A DNA stretch of 64,000 nucleotides from Bdellovibrio bacteriovorus (lineage in GTDB: Bacteria; Bdellovibrionota; Bdellovibrionia; Bdellovibrionales; Bdellovibrionaceae), in contig NZ_LUKF01000012.1 in the NCBI RefSeq assembly GCF_001592755.1, forward strand, positions 193,555 through 257,554. Reading direction: 5' to 3'. The position numbers were made by a program, and so were the translations under genes. Below are positions 34,358 to 43,901 of the stretch, piece after piece. Positions within the stretch are counted from its first letter, which is position 1. Every line of letters begins with the position of its first letter. The notes under the pieces are model-generated. The model did no database searches and was not told the DNA's origin. It worked only from the letters and a program-made list of their open reading frames with translations.

Positions 34358-35062
34358 ATGGAATTCCTAACGAAAGTTGCTCAAGCATTTCAACACGGTG
34401 GATTTTGGATGTGGCCTATCATGTTCATCCAAATTACATCAATCGCGATCATCATCGAAAGAACTTACGCGCTTTTCGTGCGTCGCAAGTTGAATCAAAC
34501 TGCTTACGCATTAGGCTTTGAAGAGTCTATTCGTCGTGGCGAAATGGATGCGGTTATCACGAAAGCACAATCAGGTGCGACTGAAAATCCAGTAGCGCGC
34601 GCAATTGCAGCGGGTGCGATGGCTGCTCGTAATATGGGCGGTAAAGAAGAGATCCAAGGTAAAATGGATGAAGTTCTTCTAGAAGAGAACGGTCACCTTG
34701 ATTACCGCACGGGTTTCCTAACTATGCTTGGTAACGTGGCGACGTTGACAGGTCTTCTTGGAACAATCAGCGGTATGATCAGCTCGTTCGCAGCGGTGGC
34801 TTTCGCGAATCCAGCAGAAAAAGCATCTTTGCTTTCTGCAGGTATCTCTGAAGCGATGAATGCGACAGCTTACGGTTTGATCGCAGCGATCCCAGCTCTA
34901 GTAGCTTATGCTATCTTGCAAAACAGAGCGAATCGCTTGGCTGAAGATTTGAATCAAGGTGGTTTGAAAGTTTACAACTGGTTGAGCTACTCTTACGATC
35001 CAATCACATCTTACCAAATCAAAACGAACAAATCTGAGCGCCACACTGAAGTGAATGCGTAA
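34358..35062 (+). CDS. MotA/TolQ/ExbB-family proton channel (AglR-like)
   Basis: 234 residues with the TolQ layout: helix 1 near residues 18-38, a cytoplasmic loop, then helices 2 and 3 in FLTMLGNVATLTGLLGTISGMISSF and AISEAMNATAYGLIAAIPALVAY-like segments (the Gly-Leu-Leu-Gly-Thr pattern is diagnostic). Such proteins form a pentamer that conducts protons around an ExbD/TolR dimer. Two ExbD-like genes follow directly. The same one-plus-two order occurs in the AglR-AglS-AglQ-type motors that drive gliding in Myxococcus. GGAGGGG precedes the ATG. It is the first gene of a ten-gene operon. Confidence 0.9.
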   Translation: MEFLTKVAQAFQHGGFWMWPIMFIQITSIAIIIERTYALFVRRKLNQTAYALGFEESIRRGEMDAVITKAQSGATENPVARAIAAGAMAARNMGGKEEIQGKMDEVLLEENGHLDYRTGFLTMLGNVATLTGLLGTISGMISSFAAVAFANPAEKASLLSAGISEAMNATAYGLIAAIPALVAYAILQNRANRLAEDLNQGGLKVYNWLSYSYDPITSYQIKTNKSERHTEVNA

Positions 35063-35076
35063 GCTTAAGAGGGTTT

Positions 35077-35532
35077 ATGAAACACTCTAAAAAGCATTTG
35101 GATTTTGAAGTTAACCTTATTCCGTTCATTGACTTGTTGTCAGTGTCGATCTGCTTTCTTTTGATCACAGCAGTGTGGTTGAACGTGGGATCGATGGACG
35201 TGAAGCAAGCCGTTGGCGGTCAAGCGCAAGAGGATACTAAGAAAAGTCCTCTTGTGTGGATCCGTATGACTCCGGCAGGGGACTTGGACCTTGAAGTGCA
35301 ACAAAGCTCTTTGGTTCCAGCAGGTCTTCGTAAGTTTCGCGTTTCTCAAGTCGATAAAAAGGTGAATTACGAAGGTTTGGAAAAAGCTCTAACAAATTTA
35401 AAAGCTGTTGAGCCTTCTTTGAACACAGGTCTAATTCAACCGACAGCGGCGACATCTTACGAAGAGATCATCGACGTGATGGATAAGCTGAAGAAAAGCG
35501 GAATGAACGATTTGGGCGTTTCTCCTTTATAA
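35077..35532 (+). CDS. ExbD/TolR-family stator protein 1 (AglS-like)
   Basis: 151 residues. A short cytoplasmic start, then one membrane helix (LIPFIDLLSVSICFLLITAVW) with the proton-carrying Asp at residue 19, aligned with the essential Asp of TolR/ExbD. The rest is a periplasmic domain that ends in the usual sequence (EEIIDVMDKLKKSGMNDLGVSP). It pairs with the upstream channel to convert proton flow into motion or force. GAGGG ribosome site; 14 bases after the channel gene. Confidence 0.9.
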   Translation: MKHSKKHLDFEVNLIPFIDLLSVSICFLLITAVWLNVGSMDVKQAVGGQAQEDTKKSPLVWIRMTPAGDLDLEVQQSSLVPAGLRKFRVSQVDKKVNYEGLEKALTNLKAVEPSLNTGLIQPTAATSYEEIIDVMDKLKKSGMNDLGVSPL

Positions 35533-35542
35533 TGGGGGTTTT

Positions 35543-36040
35543 GTGATTTCTGATGGCATTTTAAAGACATCAGTTTTAACGGGGACTTTAGAGGGTCACT
35601 CTATTATCAGTCCTCGTGGAGCTAAAGGAAAACGCAACATCGCGGCCGATCTTCTTTTGACGGCTCTGATTGATGCGTTCTCTATTCTTGTGATCTTCCT
35701 TCTTATGAATTTTTCCAGCACGGGCGAAATCCTGATGATTGGTAAAAACCAGGAACTTCCTAAAGCCCACCTTGCGGCGGTTTTAGAAAGAAATCCGGTG
35801 ATCAAAATCGATGATAACAAGATTTACGTTGAAGATAAGTTAGTCACTGCAGACACCATCACGGCCGAACTTTTGGAGCTTCGTAAAAAGCACCAAGAGC
35901 TTCACCCGAACGTCGAATTCCAAGGAGTGGCGACGATTCAGGCGGACCGCCGAGTGAAGTATGAGTTCTTAAACCAGATCATACTGGGAATGAACCAAGC
36001 AGGATACAGCGACATCAAATTTGCAGTAGTACTGAAGTAG
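35543..36040 (+). CDS. ExbD/TolR-family stator protein 2
   Basis: 165 residues with a longer cytoplasmic N-terminus (about 32 residues, basic) than its neighbour. The membrane helix LLLTALIDAFSILVIFLLM carries the key Asp at residue 44. The periplasmic domain ends in FLNQIILGMNQAGYSDIKFAVV, the ExbD-type C-terminal fold. Two different ExbD-like partners per channel are typical of the Agl motor of myxobacteria. The start is GTG at 35543, with GGGGG five bases upstream. Confidence 0.88.
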   Translation: MISDGILKTSVLTGTLEGHSIISPRGAKGKRNIAADLLLTALIDAFSILVIFLLMNFSSTGEILMIGKNQELPKAHLAAVLERNPVIKIDDNKIYVEDKLVTADTITAELLELRKKHQELHPNVEFQGVATIQADRRVKYEFLNQIILGMNQAGYSDIKFAVVLK

Positions 36041-36063
36041 TTTTAGGGACGGAGGGGGTCTCG

Positions 36064-39057
36064 ATGATGAAAAAAGGACTTTTAATTTTCTCTTTGTCAG
36101 TGGGTGTGACGGCATCAGCTCAAACATCTGCGACTCAAGCAGGGTCGACTCAAGACCTCCTAATTCAAAAACTCACACAAGTGCAATTGGGCTTGGCTCC
36201 GGCAGATCCTGCCAGAGCCGGAGTTCTTTTGCGTTTGGCAGATCTACATGCAGAACGTGCCCGTCAGCTTTCAATGAAAGAGTTGAATGACGGCTGCGTG
36301 GTTTGTAAAGCGGGTGAAAAAGACCGTGAAAAAGCACTTTCATTTTATACAGAGGCTTTGACGAAAGTTCCGGCGAACTCTGTGGCGAAAGTGCATTTGC
36401 AAATGGGTCATCTTTATGAGCTTCAAGGTCGCAATGAATTGGCTGAAAAAAGCTATCAAGCGATGTTGAGTTCTTCTTCATCTCCGATTGAGATGGCCGA
36501 AGCCAATCTGTCACTGGCAGAAATGGCCTTTAGAAAATCTGATTTCAAAAAAGCCCAAGAACTTTATGGAAAAGTTTTGGCAACAGAAGGAGCGAGCTCT
36601 CAAGGTCTTGCGGCCTACCGCAATGCTTGGTGTTCTTTCCGTATGGGTGATCTTGAAGGCTCGATCGTGAAACTTCAGGACATTCTTAAAAATCCAAAAT
36701 TGCAGTCTCGTATGGCGGCTTCCCGCGGTGTTGCGGACGTTCAGTTCTTGGAAGAGGTTTCTCGTGATTTGGCGACTTTCATGGCCGCACGTGGAATCAA
36801 AGACGGTGATGCGGAAACTTTATTCGCGCTATCACCTGAACAATTCAAACTTCAACAAGTGACGATGTTGGCTCGCGAAGGTCTTCGCTTGGGTCAAAAA
36901 GAGCCGTCATTGAAAGTCTGGGATTTCGTTTATCAAAAACAAGCGGATCCAAAAATGCGTCTTGAAGCTCAAGTGCGCATGGCTCAATTAAACTTCGATC
37001 TTAAAAATGTTCCTGCCGCTTTCAAAGCTTACCAAATGGGTTTGAACCTTTGGGGAGCGACGGATTGTACAGCGGCGACTTGCGAAGAGTCGGCAAAAGG
37101 TCTTCGTCAGTTTGTGGTGGGCTGGAATCGTATTGAAAACAGCAAACCAAGTGCGGAGCTTTTGGGCGCTTACGACGAATACTTCAAAGTCTTCCCTGAA
37201 GACGAAGATATGTACGTATGGGGCTCTCAAGCAGCGGCAACGGCAGGTCAGTATGCGCAAGCCGCTCAATGGACAGCGTCTGCGAATAAAATGATTCTTG
37301 CGAAATACTTGGCTGAAAAAGATTCGGCTCAACAAAAAGTTCAAGCTGAAAAGCTAGAGAAGAATTTGCTTCTAGGTATCGAGAACGCGGAAAAATCAAA
37401 AGACGAAAAACTTTTGGTCGCAGCTCAAGACGACTACCTGACAAAATCTGTATTGAAACAAAAATCTTTCGATGTTCAGTACCAGAAAGCTTATGCGATC
37501 TACCAAAAGGGTGATTACGCAGCGGCTGCGGGACAGTTGAATGATCTAGCAATCAACGGCAAAGGTTCAAGCCAGATTAAAGTTCAAGCGGCAGAATTGT
37601 CTTTGGATGCTTTGGCTCTTCTTAAAGACGATGCTCGCATTCAACAATGGTCGGCATTATATGCTTCTAAATTTGCCGATAAAAAAGGTGAGTTCCAACA
37701 GATTCACGAAAAGTCCGTGTTGACTCAATCTGCGAAACTCGCAGAAGCGCAACCAGATCAAGCTTTGACTGTATTGGCGAGCTTCAATATGGCGGCGGCG
37801 ACTCCTGAAGACAGAAAGATTTATCTTAAGAATAAAATCCTTTTGAATGAAAAATTGAACAAGATCACGGAAGCTCGTGTAGCCACAGAAGATCTTCTTC
37901 GCGAAAAAACTTTGACGACAGAAGAGCGCGAATTCGCTTTGGGTCGCAAGGTTTGGTTTGCGGAATTGGAATTGGATTTCGCGACAGCCTTGGCGGCCGC
38001 GGAACAAATGCAATTCAGTTCTTTGTCTCAAGAAGAAAAAGTTCTTAAATTGGCTTTGTACTCGGAACTTGCCGACAAGAGTCCGGCGACTTATTACTCT
38101 CAATATTTGAAGCAATCTAAAGATGACGAAAAGAAAGCTTTGATTGCGACTCAATTGATCCGTTTGTCAAAAGCGCCAGCAAAAGACTTTGATGTTTATA
38201 AGCCTTACTTCAAAAACAACGCGGGTCTTTATTCTCGTGCGGCTCTTGAAGTTTACGGCATGACTAAAGATCGTAAGGTTCTTGAGAAGGCGTTGAAAGA
38301 CAAAGGGAACTCCAAACAAGACGCTTTCGTAATGATCGAAAAAATCCTTGTTCTGGCTGACCTTAAAGATCTGGGCAAACAGGCCGCAGCTCACAACATC
38401 GACACTAAAAACCAGAACACAATTGCAATGGGTCTTAAAGCCCGCGTGAAGCTTTTGGAAAAAATCGATGGTGTGGCAAATCGTGCGATCGCCACAGGCG
38501 ATTGGTCGTCGCAAATGCTTGCTTTGGATCTAGTCGCGAAAGAAAACTCTCGCTTCTATAACGAAGCTTTGGCTTTACCGATGCCAACGGGTTTAACTCC
38601 AGAGCAAGAGAACGAATACCTCACTATTCTTTCTCAGCAAGTGGCGCCAAACCAAAACACGGCGATGATGGCTGAAACGAAAGTGAAAGAATTCTGGAGC
38701 CAAAAAACAGCTCTAGATTCTTACAAAACTTTCGCGCACCAAAACTACAACTGGGCAAACTACATTGTCGAAGAAGTTGAAGCCGTCGCTGCGATTGCGC
38801 CAGAAGATCAAAAGATCGCTTGGACAGGCGCAGTTTCAGAAATCAAAGCTTCGGTGACGGCTCAGCAAAAGCCTTCTTTGGCTGAGATGGAAAAAGCGCG
38901 CACAAACTTGAAACAAAATCCATTTACAGTGAGCGCGATCGAAGAAGCGATTGCTGTAGAAAAGAAAGCTCAACGTAAGAGCATGGTCGAGTACCTACAG
39001 GGACGTTTAGCAACACTGGCTAAAAAAGACGGTGAAGTGAAGGGGGACAAACAATGA
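36064..39057 (+). CDS. Long periplasmic TPR-repeat protein of the Agl/Glt-like machine
   Basis: 997 residues. A signal peptide ends near ASA-Q. The mature protein is almost all helical, with TPR-type pairs such as VLLRLADLHAERARQL, VHLQMGHLYELQGRNELAEKSYQAML and AEANLSLAEMAFRKSDFKKAQELYGKVL in the first third, and looser repeats after that. Two Cys clusters (CVVCKAG and CTAATCEE) may form disulfides. Gliding clusters of myxobacteria include periplasmic TPR proteins (AglT/GltE type), and position after the motor genes supports the same scaffold role. A direct orthologue cannot be named by eye. GGAGGGGG precedes tandem ATGs. Confidence 0.78.
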   Translation: MMKKGLLIFSLSVGVTASAQTSATQAGSTQDLLIQKLTQVQLGLAPADPARAGVLLRLADLHAERARQLSMKELNDGCVVCKAGEKDREKALSFYTEALTKVPANSVAKVHLQMGHLYELQGRNELAEKSYQAMLSSSSSPIEMAEANLSLAEMAFRKSDFKKAQELYGKVLATEGASSQGLAAYRNAWCSFRMGDLEGSIVKLQDILKNPKLQSRMAASRGVADVQFLEEVSRDLATFMAARGIKDGDAETLFALSPEQFKLQQVTMLAREGLRLGQKEPSLKVWDFVYQKQADPKMRLEAQVRMAQLNFDLKNVPAAFKAYQMGLNLWGATDCTAATCEESAKGLRQFVVGWNRIENSKPSAELLGAYDEYFKVFPEDEDMYVWGSQAAATAGQYAQAAQWTASANKMILAKYLAEKDSAQQKVQAEKLEKNLLLGIENAEKSKDEKLLVAAQDDYLTKSVLKQKSFDVQYQKAYAIYQKGDYAAAAGQLNDLAINGKGSSQIKVQAAELSLDALALLKDDARIQQWSALYASKFADKKGEFQQIHEKSVLTQSAKLAEAQPDQALTVLASFNMAAATPEDRKIYLKNKILLNEKLNKITEARVATEDLLREKTLTTEEREFALGRKVWFAELELDFATALAAAEQMQFSSLSQEEKVLKLALYSELADKSPATYYSQYLKQSKDDEKKALIATQLIRLSKAPAKDFDVYKPYFKNNAGLYSRAALEVYGMTKDRKVLEKALKDKGNSKQDAFVMIEKILVLADLKDLGKQAAAHNIDTKNQNTIAMGLKARVKLLEKIDGVANRAIATGDWSSQMLALDLVAKENSRFYNEALALPMPTGLTPEQENEYLTILSQQVAPNQNTAMMAETKVKEFWSQKTALDSYKTFAHQNYNWANYIVEEVEAVAAIAPEDQKIAWTGAVSEIKASVTAQQKPSLAEMEKARTNLKQNPFTVSAIEEAIAVEKKAQRKSMVEYLQGRLATLAKKDGEVKGDKQ

Positions 39058-39308
39058 TGAAATACGCATTGATGATGGTTTTGGTTGTAACATCCACAGT
39101 GGCATTTGCCGCTCCGGACGCAAAACCGGCAAAAAAGACTGACATGAACTTCGAAGACCTATTGGTCAGCGGTCAGTACCACTTTTCTGACGAAGCCGTG
39201 ACGACAGTGGAAGAAGATAAAGTATTAAACAGCTTGATTGGCGTTAGAGCAGACTTCAAAGACCGCATGAAACAATCAGCGACTTTGGGTGAGGTGAAGG
39301 GCAAATGA
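39054..39308 (+). CDS. Small secreted protein of the Agl/Glt-like operon
   Basis: 84 residues with a signal peptide (MMVLVVTSTVAFAA), then a short mature region with FEDLLVSGQYHFSDEAVTTVEEDKVL-type sequence. I recognise no family. It overlaps both neighbours by four bases (ATGA), so it is translated in step with them and probably belongs to the same complex. Confidence 0.65.
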   Translation: MMKYALMMVLVVTSTVAFAAPDAKPAKKTDMNFEDLLVSGQYHFSDEAVTTVEEDKVLNSLIGVRADFKDRMKQSATLGEVKGK

Positions 39309-40435
39309 ATCTTAGACTCATTTTAGAAGACAATGCAGGAAATGTGACTCGTCAGATTCCGGTAACGGAAAAAAAGGCGCAGTTGATTCAACGTTCTGAC
39401 ACGAAACGTTTGGAAGTAGTGACTGACACTGCGGCTTTGACGAAAGAAAAAATCAAATTTTCAAAACTAGCGGATCTAGATTTTGACGAAATGAAGAACA
39501 AGAAATTCCCACTGGGTAATTTCGGATCTCTTCGTCTGGTCGAAGCGATCGAAACTGTTCCTGTGGACGGTTCTGTTCGTGCGGATGAAAAGAAAGACTT
39601 GAAAGCTTCTATGCTTTTGGCTTTCGCGATTCTTCTTCTTTTGATCTCGATCATTAAGTTCGCGCCAAAAGAAAACGCGAAAGTGACTGAAGAATTGAAA
39701 CAACAAGTTGTTAAAATTGTTCAGACAAAAGAAATGAAGCGCAAGACTGTGGCTCCGACAAACAATATGGCGGCAGATCCTACAGCGACTAAAATGCCAA
39801 CGAAACGTGCGGAACTGGTAAAGCGCTCTGGAGCTCTTTCCGCTCTGGGCAGCCTTCGTTCTGGTAAACAACGTGGGGGCTTGAACTTAGGTGCCGTGAA
39901 TACAACTGCAGGCATCGGTCTGGGTGGTACAGGTGGCAGCGGTGGCGTGCAAACGTCACTTTACGGTAAAGGTATTACTTCCGCACCTCTAGGTACGGGT
40001 GGAAACATCCAAGGTGGTGGCGGCTACGGAACAAAAGGAAAAGGCGGCGGCCAAGCGGGTTACGGCAGCCTTTCTTTGGTAGGTTCTGCAGGTGGCGCTC
40101 CAGTTCCATTGGGCGCAGAAGCGGAAGTCGCACAAGGTTTGGACCGTTCAGCGATCGACGAAGTGATTCGTCGTAACTTAGGTCAAGTGCGTTTCTGTTA
40201 CGAGCAAGCGTTGCAAGGCACACCGAATTTGAGCGGTCGTGTGGCGATGGGTTTCACCATCGGTGGCAACGGTCTTGTAAAATCAGCATCGGTTGAAAAC
40301 TCTTCGATGGCGAATAAAGGCGTCGAGGATTGTATTACAATGCGTTTGAAAACGTGGAAGTTCCCAGTGCCTCAAGGAGGCGTGGACGTAAAAGTAACTT
40401 ATCCGTTCGTATTACGCAGACAAGGGCAGGGGTAG
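39305..40435 (+). CDS. AgmX/PglI C-terminal-domain inner-membrane protein (GltG/GltJ-like)
   Basis: 376 residues. A cytoplasmic N-terminal domain (1-98) is followed by one membrane helix (MLLAFAILLLLISIIKF), a basic periplasmic stalk, a Gly-rich linker (about 195-265), and the AgmX/PglI C-terminal domain (about 280-376). That domain has the line IDEVIRRNLGQVRFCYEQAL, followed by GRVAMGFTIGGNGLV and VEDCITMRLKTWKFP. The domain resembles TonB and is found in the gliding proteins GltG and GltJ, which reach from the inner membrane to the outer membrane. I see no clear FHA, GYF or zinc domain at the N-terminus. It overlaps the previous gene by four bases. Confidence 0.87.
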   Translation: MNLRLILEDNAGNVTRQIPVTEKKAQLIQRSDTKRLEVVTDTAALTKEKIKFSKLADLDFDEMKNKKFPLGNFGSLRLVEAIETVPVDGSVRADEKKDLKASMLLAFAILLLLISIIKFAPKENAKVTEELKQQVVKIVQTKEMKRKTVAPTNNMAADPTATKMPTKRAELVKRSGALSALGSLRSGKQRGGLNLGAVNTTAGIGLGGTGGSGGVQTSLYGKGITSAPLGTGGNIQGGGGYGTKGKGGGQAGYGSLSLVGSAGGAPVPLGAEAEVAQGLDRSAIDEVIRRNLGQVRFCYEQALQGTPNLSGRVAMGFTIGGNGLVKSASVENSSMANKGVEDCITMRLKTWKFPVPQGGVDVKVTYPFVLRRQGQG

Positions 40436-40438
40436 ACA

Positions 40439-41599
40439 ATGAAATTAGTATTGGCTTTATTAACAGGCTTGATGTTTTTAACTGCCTGCGAAATGCAGCA
40501 GGATCCTTTGAAGGATGCTCCCGAAGCGGTTCGTGAGGGACGTGCTCCTGAAGCGGAAAAACCCGTTCAAGAAAAACCATTCTCTAAAGATGCGATGTTC
40601 ATTGATGCTCCAACGGTTGTTAACGGCCGTGTGGGCAGCCCGATGGAATTTAAAATCAACGGCCGCGTGATGGTTGAAGGTGTGACTTATAAATTGAGCA
40701 TCGACAACTTGGCGGACTTTGAAGGGGCGACATTTGATGCAGCGACTGGCGAATTCAAATGGATTCCAACAAGAGCGGTTGTAGCGGGACTTCCAAGTAT
40801 CGAGCTTCCTCTTCGCATCACTCTAGCAACAGATGCTTCAGCGAAATACCCTTTGATCTCTGTTGAAAAGAAGACGCTTTCTTTGATGGTTGTGAATGTG
40901 TACTCAAAACCTATCGTGCAAACGATCACAGGCAATGGAACACTAACGACAGGAACGACTCACTACCTAGACTACACGATGGAAGACATTGATGCTTTCA
41001 GTGAAGCAGACGTGACTTTAGATGTTCGTGACTGCGGAATTGCAAGCTACCGTGATTCTATCGCTCACTTGGTCAGCGTTCGCAATATCACGAAGTCAAC
41101 AACGACTCCGAATAAATATGAAGGTCGTATCGAGATTGATTTGAGAAATGCTGATCACTTGGCAAGCACGTACTACTGCTTTGCTTTGCAAGCGATCTCA
41201 AAACACGGTGTGAAGTCTGAAATCTATAAACGTGATATCACAATCAACACTCGCCCTAAATCAACTCGTATCACGATGGAATCAGCTCCGACGTTGCTAG
41301 TAGGTCAATCGGCGCAAATCGCGTTTACGATCTATGATACGACTGCGAACGGAAGCCTAAGAATGGTTTCTATGGACGATATCGCAAAGGTTCTTCCAGG
41401 CAGTACTTTGACTTGTAAATCAAACTACACAAGCAAGTTCCAATTGGATTGTTCAGGTTATATCACGACGACAGGTTTGACGGCTCCGACAGCAGATGCT
41501 GTTTACAACATCAAAATGGAAGTTGAAAACACTGTTGGCAGCGTGTCCGTGAACACTACTCACACTCTTCGCATTAATGTTAAGGCGGTGACTCTATGA
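40439..41599 (+). CDS. Lipoprotein with Ig-like regions in the Agl/Glt-like operon
   Basis: 386 residues. The lipobox is LTAC with the Cys at about 17, so the mature protein is lipid-anchored. After an acidic/Pro linker, the sequence is beta-rich. The line LSIDNLADFEGATFDAATGEFKWIPT recalls cadherin-like or putative-Ig domains (GATFDAATGEFKWIP motif). Further beta segments with two Cys pairs follow. It lies between the AgmX-like protein and an outer-membrane barrel, so an outer-membrane lipoprotein of the machine is likely. Three bases separate it from the previous stop. Confidence 0.75.
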   Translation: MKLVLALLTGLMFLTACEMQQDPLKDAPEAVREGRAPEAEKPVQEKPFSKDAMFIDAPTVVNGRVGSPMEFKINGRVMVEGVTYKLSIDNLADFEGATFDAATGEFKWIPTRAVVAGLPSIELPLRITLATDASAKYPLISVEKKTLSLMVVNVYSKPIVQTITGNGTLTTGTTHYLDYTMEDIDAFSEADVTLDVRDCGIASYRDSIAHLVSVRNITKSTTTPNKYEGRIEIDLRNADHLASTYYCFALQAISKHGVKSEIYKRDITINTRPKSTRITMESAPTLLVGQSAQIAFTIYDTTANGSLRMVSMDDIAKVLPGSTLTCKSNYTSKFQLDCSGYITTTGLTAPTADAVYNIKMEVENTVGSVSVNTTHTLRINVKAVTL

Positions 41600-42306
41600 A
41601 ATCTTTAAGCTTTATTTGTGCTCTTTTCATTTCTTCTATGGCTTTTGCTCAATCTGTTGAGCATGAAGTGGATTCTTTCGGTGGTAACGAGGCGCTTTAC
41701 CTTAAAGCTAAAGCTTTGAACCCAGAAGTGGAAAACGAAGTTGTTCAAAACCGTTTTATGGAAAGATCAAATCGTTTTGAAGTGGCTCCTGAGTTTTCAG
41801 GTGTTTTTAACGGTGACTCTTACAACCGCACGACAAATGCGGGTTTGAACGTTCACTACCACATCAATCCAAGCTGGAGTGTGGGTGTGAAGTATAACTA
41901 CTCTTTCAACACTTTGACTCCGGAAGGAAAATCGGCGGTTGACAAAGCCAGCCAAAACGCGGCTCAAAATCCAAAAGAGCCAAGCTATCTTTTTCCGCAA
42001 GTGATTTATCCTAAATCAGAAACTTTGGGACTCGTGAACTGGTATCCAATCGTAGGTAAATTGAGCTTCGGTAAATATGGCGTCGCTCACTTCGACACTT
42101 ACCTGACAGCGGGTTACGGCCAAATGGAACTTTCTAACGGCACAAGCCCAGCGGCGACATTGGGTGTGGGTTTTGGTTTCTGGGTGAATTCAAACCTAAC
42201 AACTCGCTTAGAATACCGTGCTCAACAATACAAAGCGGAATACTACAACAAAACTGAGAACATGTTAACAAACGTGGCCTCTGTACAAATGGGTTGGATG
42301 CTATGA
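41596..42306 (+). CDS. Outer-membrane beta-barrel protein of the Agl/Glt-like operon
   Basis: 236 residues with a signal peptide ending near AFA-Q. A short linker precedes a barrel of about eight strands (NAGLNVHYHINPSWSVGVKY, FDTYLTAGYGQMELSNG, TTRLEYRAQQYKAEYY). It resembles the delta-proteobacterial outer-membrane barrel family found beside gliding genes (GltA/GltB/GltH type). It overlaps both neighbours by ATGA junctions. Confidence 0.78.
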   Translation: MKSLSFICALFISSMAFAQSVEHEVDSFGGNEALYLKAKALNPEVENEVVQNRFMERSNRFEVAPEFSGVFNGDSYNRTTNAGLNVHYHINPSWSVGVKYNYSFNTLTPEGKSAVDKASQNAAQNPKEPSYLFPQVIYPKSETLGLVNWYPIVGKLSFGKYGVAHFDTYLTAGYGQMELSNGTSPAATLGVGFGFWVNSNLTTRLEYRAQQYKAEYYNKTENMLTNVASVQMGWML

Positions 42307-43898
42307 TGTTAGTTAAATCTTTAACTGTTGCTTCTTTAGTTCTAGGAGCTCACTCAGTCGCTTTCGCGGAAGACGACTTGATGAGCATCCTTGAAGGAAA
42401 GACCAGCCAAGCGGCGGCTCAGTTCGTGGAAAGCGAAGAAGTCGCCAAGCTGAAAAAAGCGGTGAATCCTTCAACGGCGGAACAAAATATCTTCTTCCAA
42501 TTCCTGGTTGAAAAGAACTATGAAAAAGCTTTGTTCCAATGGGCAACAGCTTTCAATGGATCTTCATTTCAACAAACTGAAACGGGCAAGGCTCTAGAAG
42601 CTTTCTTGAACTATAAAAATGGTTTGAAGCTGACAGGTGTTGAAGCTCTTTTGAACATTTCGGCTCCAGAGAAAATCGACAGCACAGTGATCAGTCTTTG
42701 GAAAGAAAACTTGAATGACAAAGACCCGGTGTGGGGAATGGCGCAAGTCACTTGGAAGCCTTATTGGACTCAAGTGTTCGGCGTAGGTGCTGAGATGGCG
42801 GTTCTTCTTCAGAAGAACTACGTCAACGAAGATATCGCCGCTTTGACTGAGCTTATTAAAAAGACACCGACAGATTCAGTAGAAAGAAACCTATTGCAAT
42901 GGCAATTGGTTTTGAATCTGGGAATCCGTGGCGATGCGGGTAAAGCAGCGCAAGTTCTAGCGCACTTGATGAAAGCTAAAAACAATCCGATTGATAAAGA
43001 TCTTATGACGATCACTGCGGGTCGTTTGCTTTACCAAAACGGCTTCTTAGATGCTTCTATCCAGTACTACAAAAAGATCGGTAAAAAATCAGACTACTGG
43101 TTCCAAGCGCAAGAAGAGATGGCTTGGGCGTTCATGAGAAAAGGTGAGCCGCAAAATGCGATCGCGATCACGAAAACTCTGACTTACCCGCACTTTAAAG
43201 GCTGGGTGGGTATTGAGTCTTACCTTCTAAGCTCTTTCAGCAGCTTGAAGGTGTGTGATTATCCTCATGTGCTTGAGACAATGAAAGCGATCAAACCTCA
43301 GTTCGGTGAGCACTTGGTGGCTCTTGAAAAATTGACGGTAGATCCAAATCAACCTGCAGTGACAAACTTGATGAAAGCATTGTCTGTAGGACCTGTGAGC
43401 CCTGAAAAATTAGGTAAAGATGCGCACATGATCCCAGCGCATGCGTCTCGTGACGAAGTTTTGACGTTGCTCGTGAAAAGACATGCGTACCTGACGAAAG
43501 AATCTGAATTGGCTGAACAGCTTTACGCTCGTTCTTTGACATTCGGAAACTTGCAAGGTCAGTTTGAAACTTTGAAAAACCAAGTTCAAACGCGCGCGCA
43601 AATGACTCAAGGTGCAGGTCTGCAACGTGTTCAAGAGTTGGCGAAGTCTGAACTAGAAGATTCTAAACAAGTCATGCAACGTCTTCGTATCGTGGAAGTA
43701 GAAATGATCCAGCAGGTGGATTCTGCTTCGAAGTTCATCAAGAACGTAGGAACGACAGAATCCAAAATGGGTTCGACGGGTTCCACGAACAAATATGCGA
43801 TGAGCTTTGCAAATGACAAAGAAATCTGGTTCGACGAACTTTCTAACTTCAAAGTGGACGTAAAAAAAGGCTGCGCGAAAGCCAGCGTGAAGGAGTAA
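42303..43898 (+). CDS. Secreted helical-repeat protein of the Agl/Glt-like operon
   Basis: 531 residues from the ATG at 42303, which overlaps the preceding stop as ATGA; an in-frame TTG at 42294 is unlikely. A signal peptide ends near AFA-E. The mature part is helical with TPR-like pairs, for example NLLQWQLVLNLGIRGDAGKAAQVLAHL-type and FLDASIQYYKKIGKKSDYWFQAQEEMAWAF. A long charged helix near the C-terminus may be a coiled coil. This could be the GltC-type periplasmic TPR partner; the assignment is by position and shape only. Confidence 0.72.
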   Translation: MMLVKSLTVASLVLGAHSVAFAEDDLMSILEGKTSQAAAQFVESEEVAKLKKAVNPSTAEQNIFFQFLVEKNYEKALFQWATAFNGSSFQQTETGKALEAFLNYKNGLKLTGVEALLNISAPEKIDSTVISLWKENLNDKDPVWGMAQVTWKPYWTQVFGVGAEMAVLLQKNYVNEDIAALTELIKKTPTDSVERNLLQWQLVLNLGIRGDAGKAAQVLAHLMKAKNNPIDKDLMTITAGRLLYQNGFLDASIQYYKKIGKKSDYWFQAQEEMAWAFMRKGEPQNAIAITKTLTYPHFKGWVGIESYLLSSFSSLKVCDYPHVLETMKAIKPQFGEHLVALEKLTVDPNQPAVTNLMKALSVGPVSPEKLGKDAHMIPAHASRDEVLTLLVKRHAYLTKESELAEQLYARSLTFGNLQGQFETLKNQVQTRAQMTQGAGLQRVQELAKSELEDSKQVMQRLRIVEVEMIQQVDSASKFIKNVGTTESKMGSTGSTNKYAMSFANDKEIWFDELSNFKVDVKKGCAKASVKE

Positions 43899-43901
43899 AG
43901 A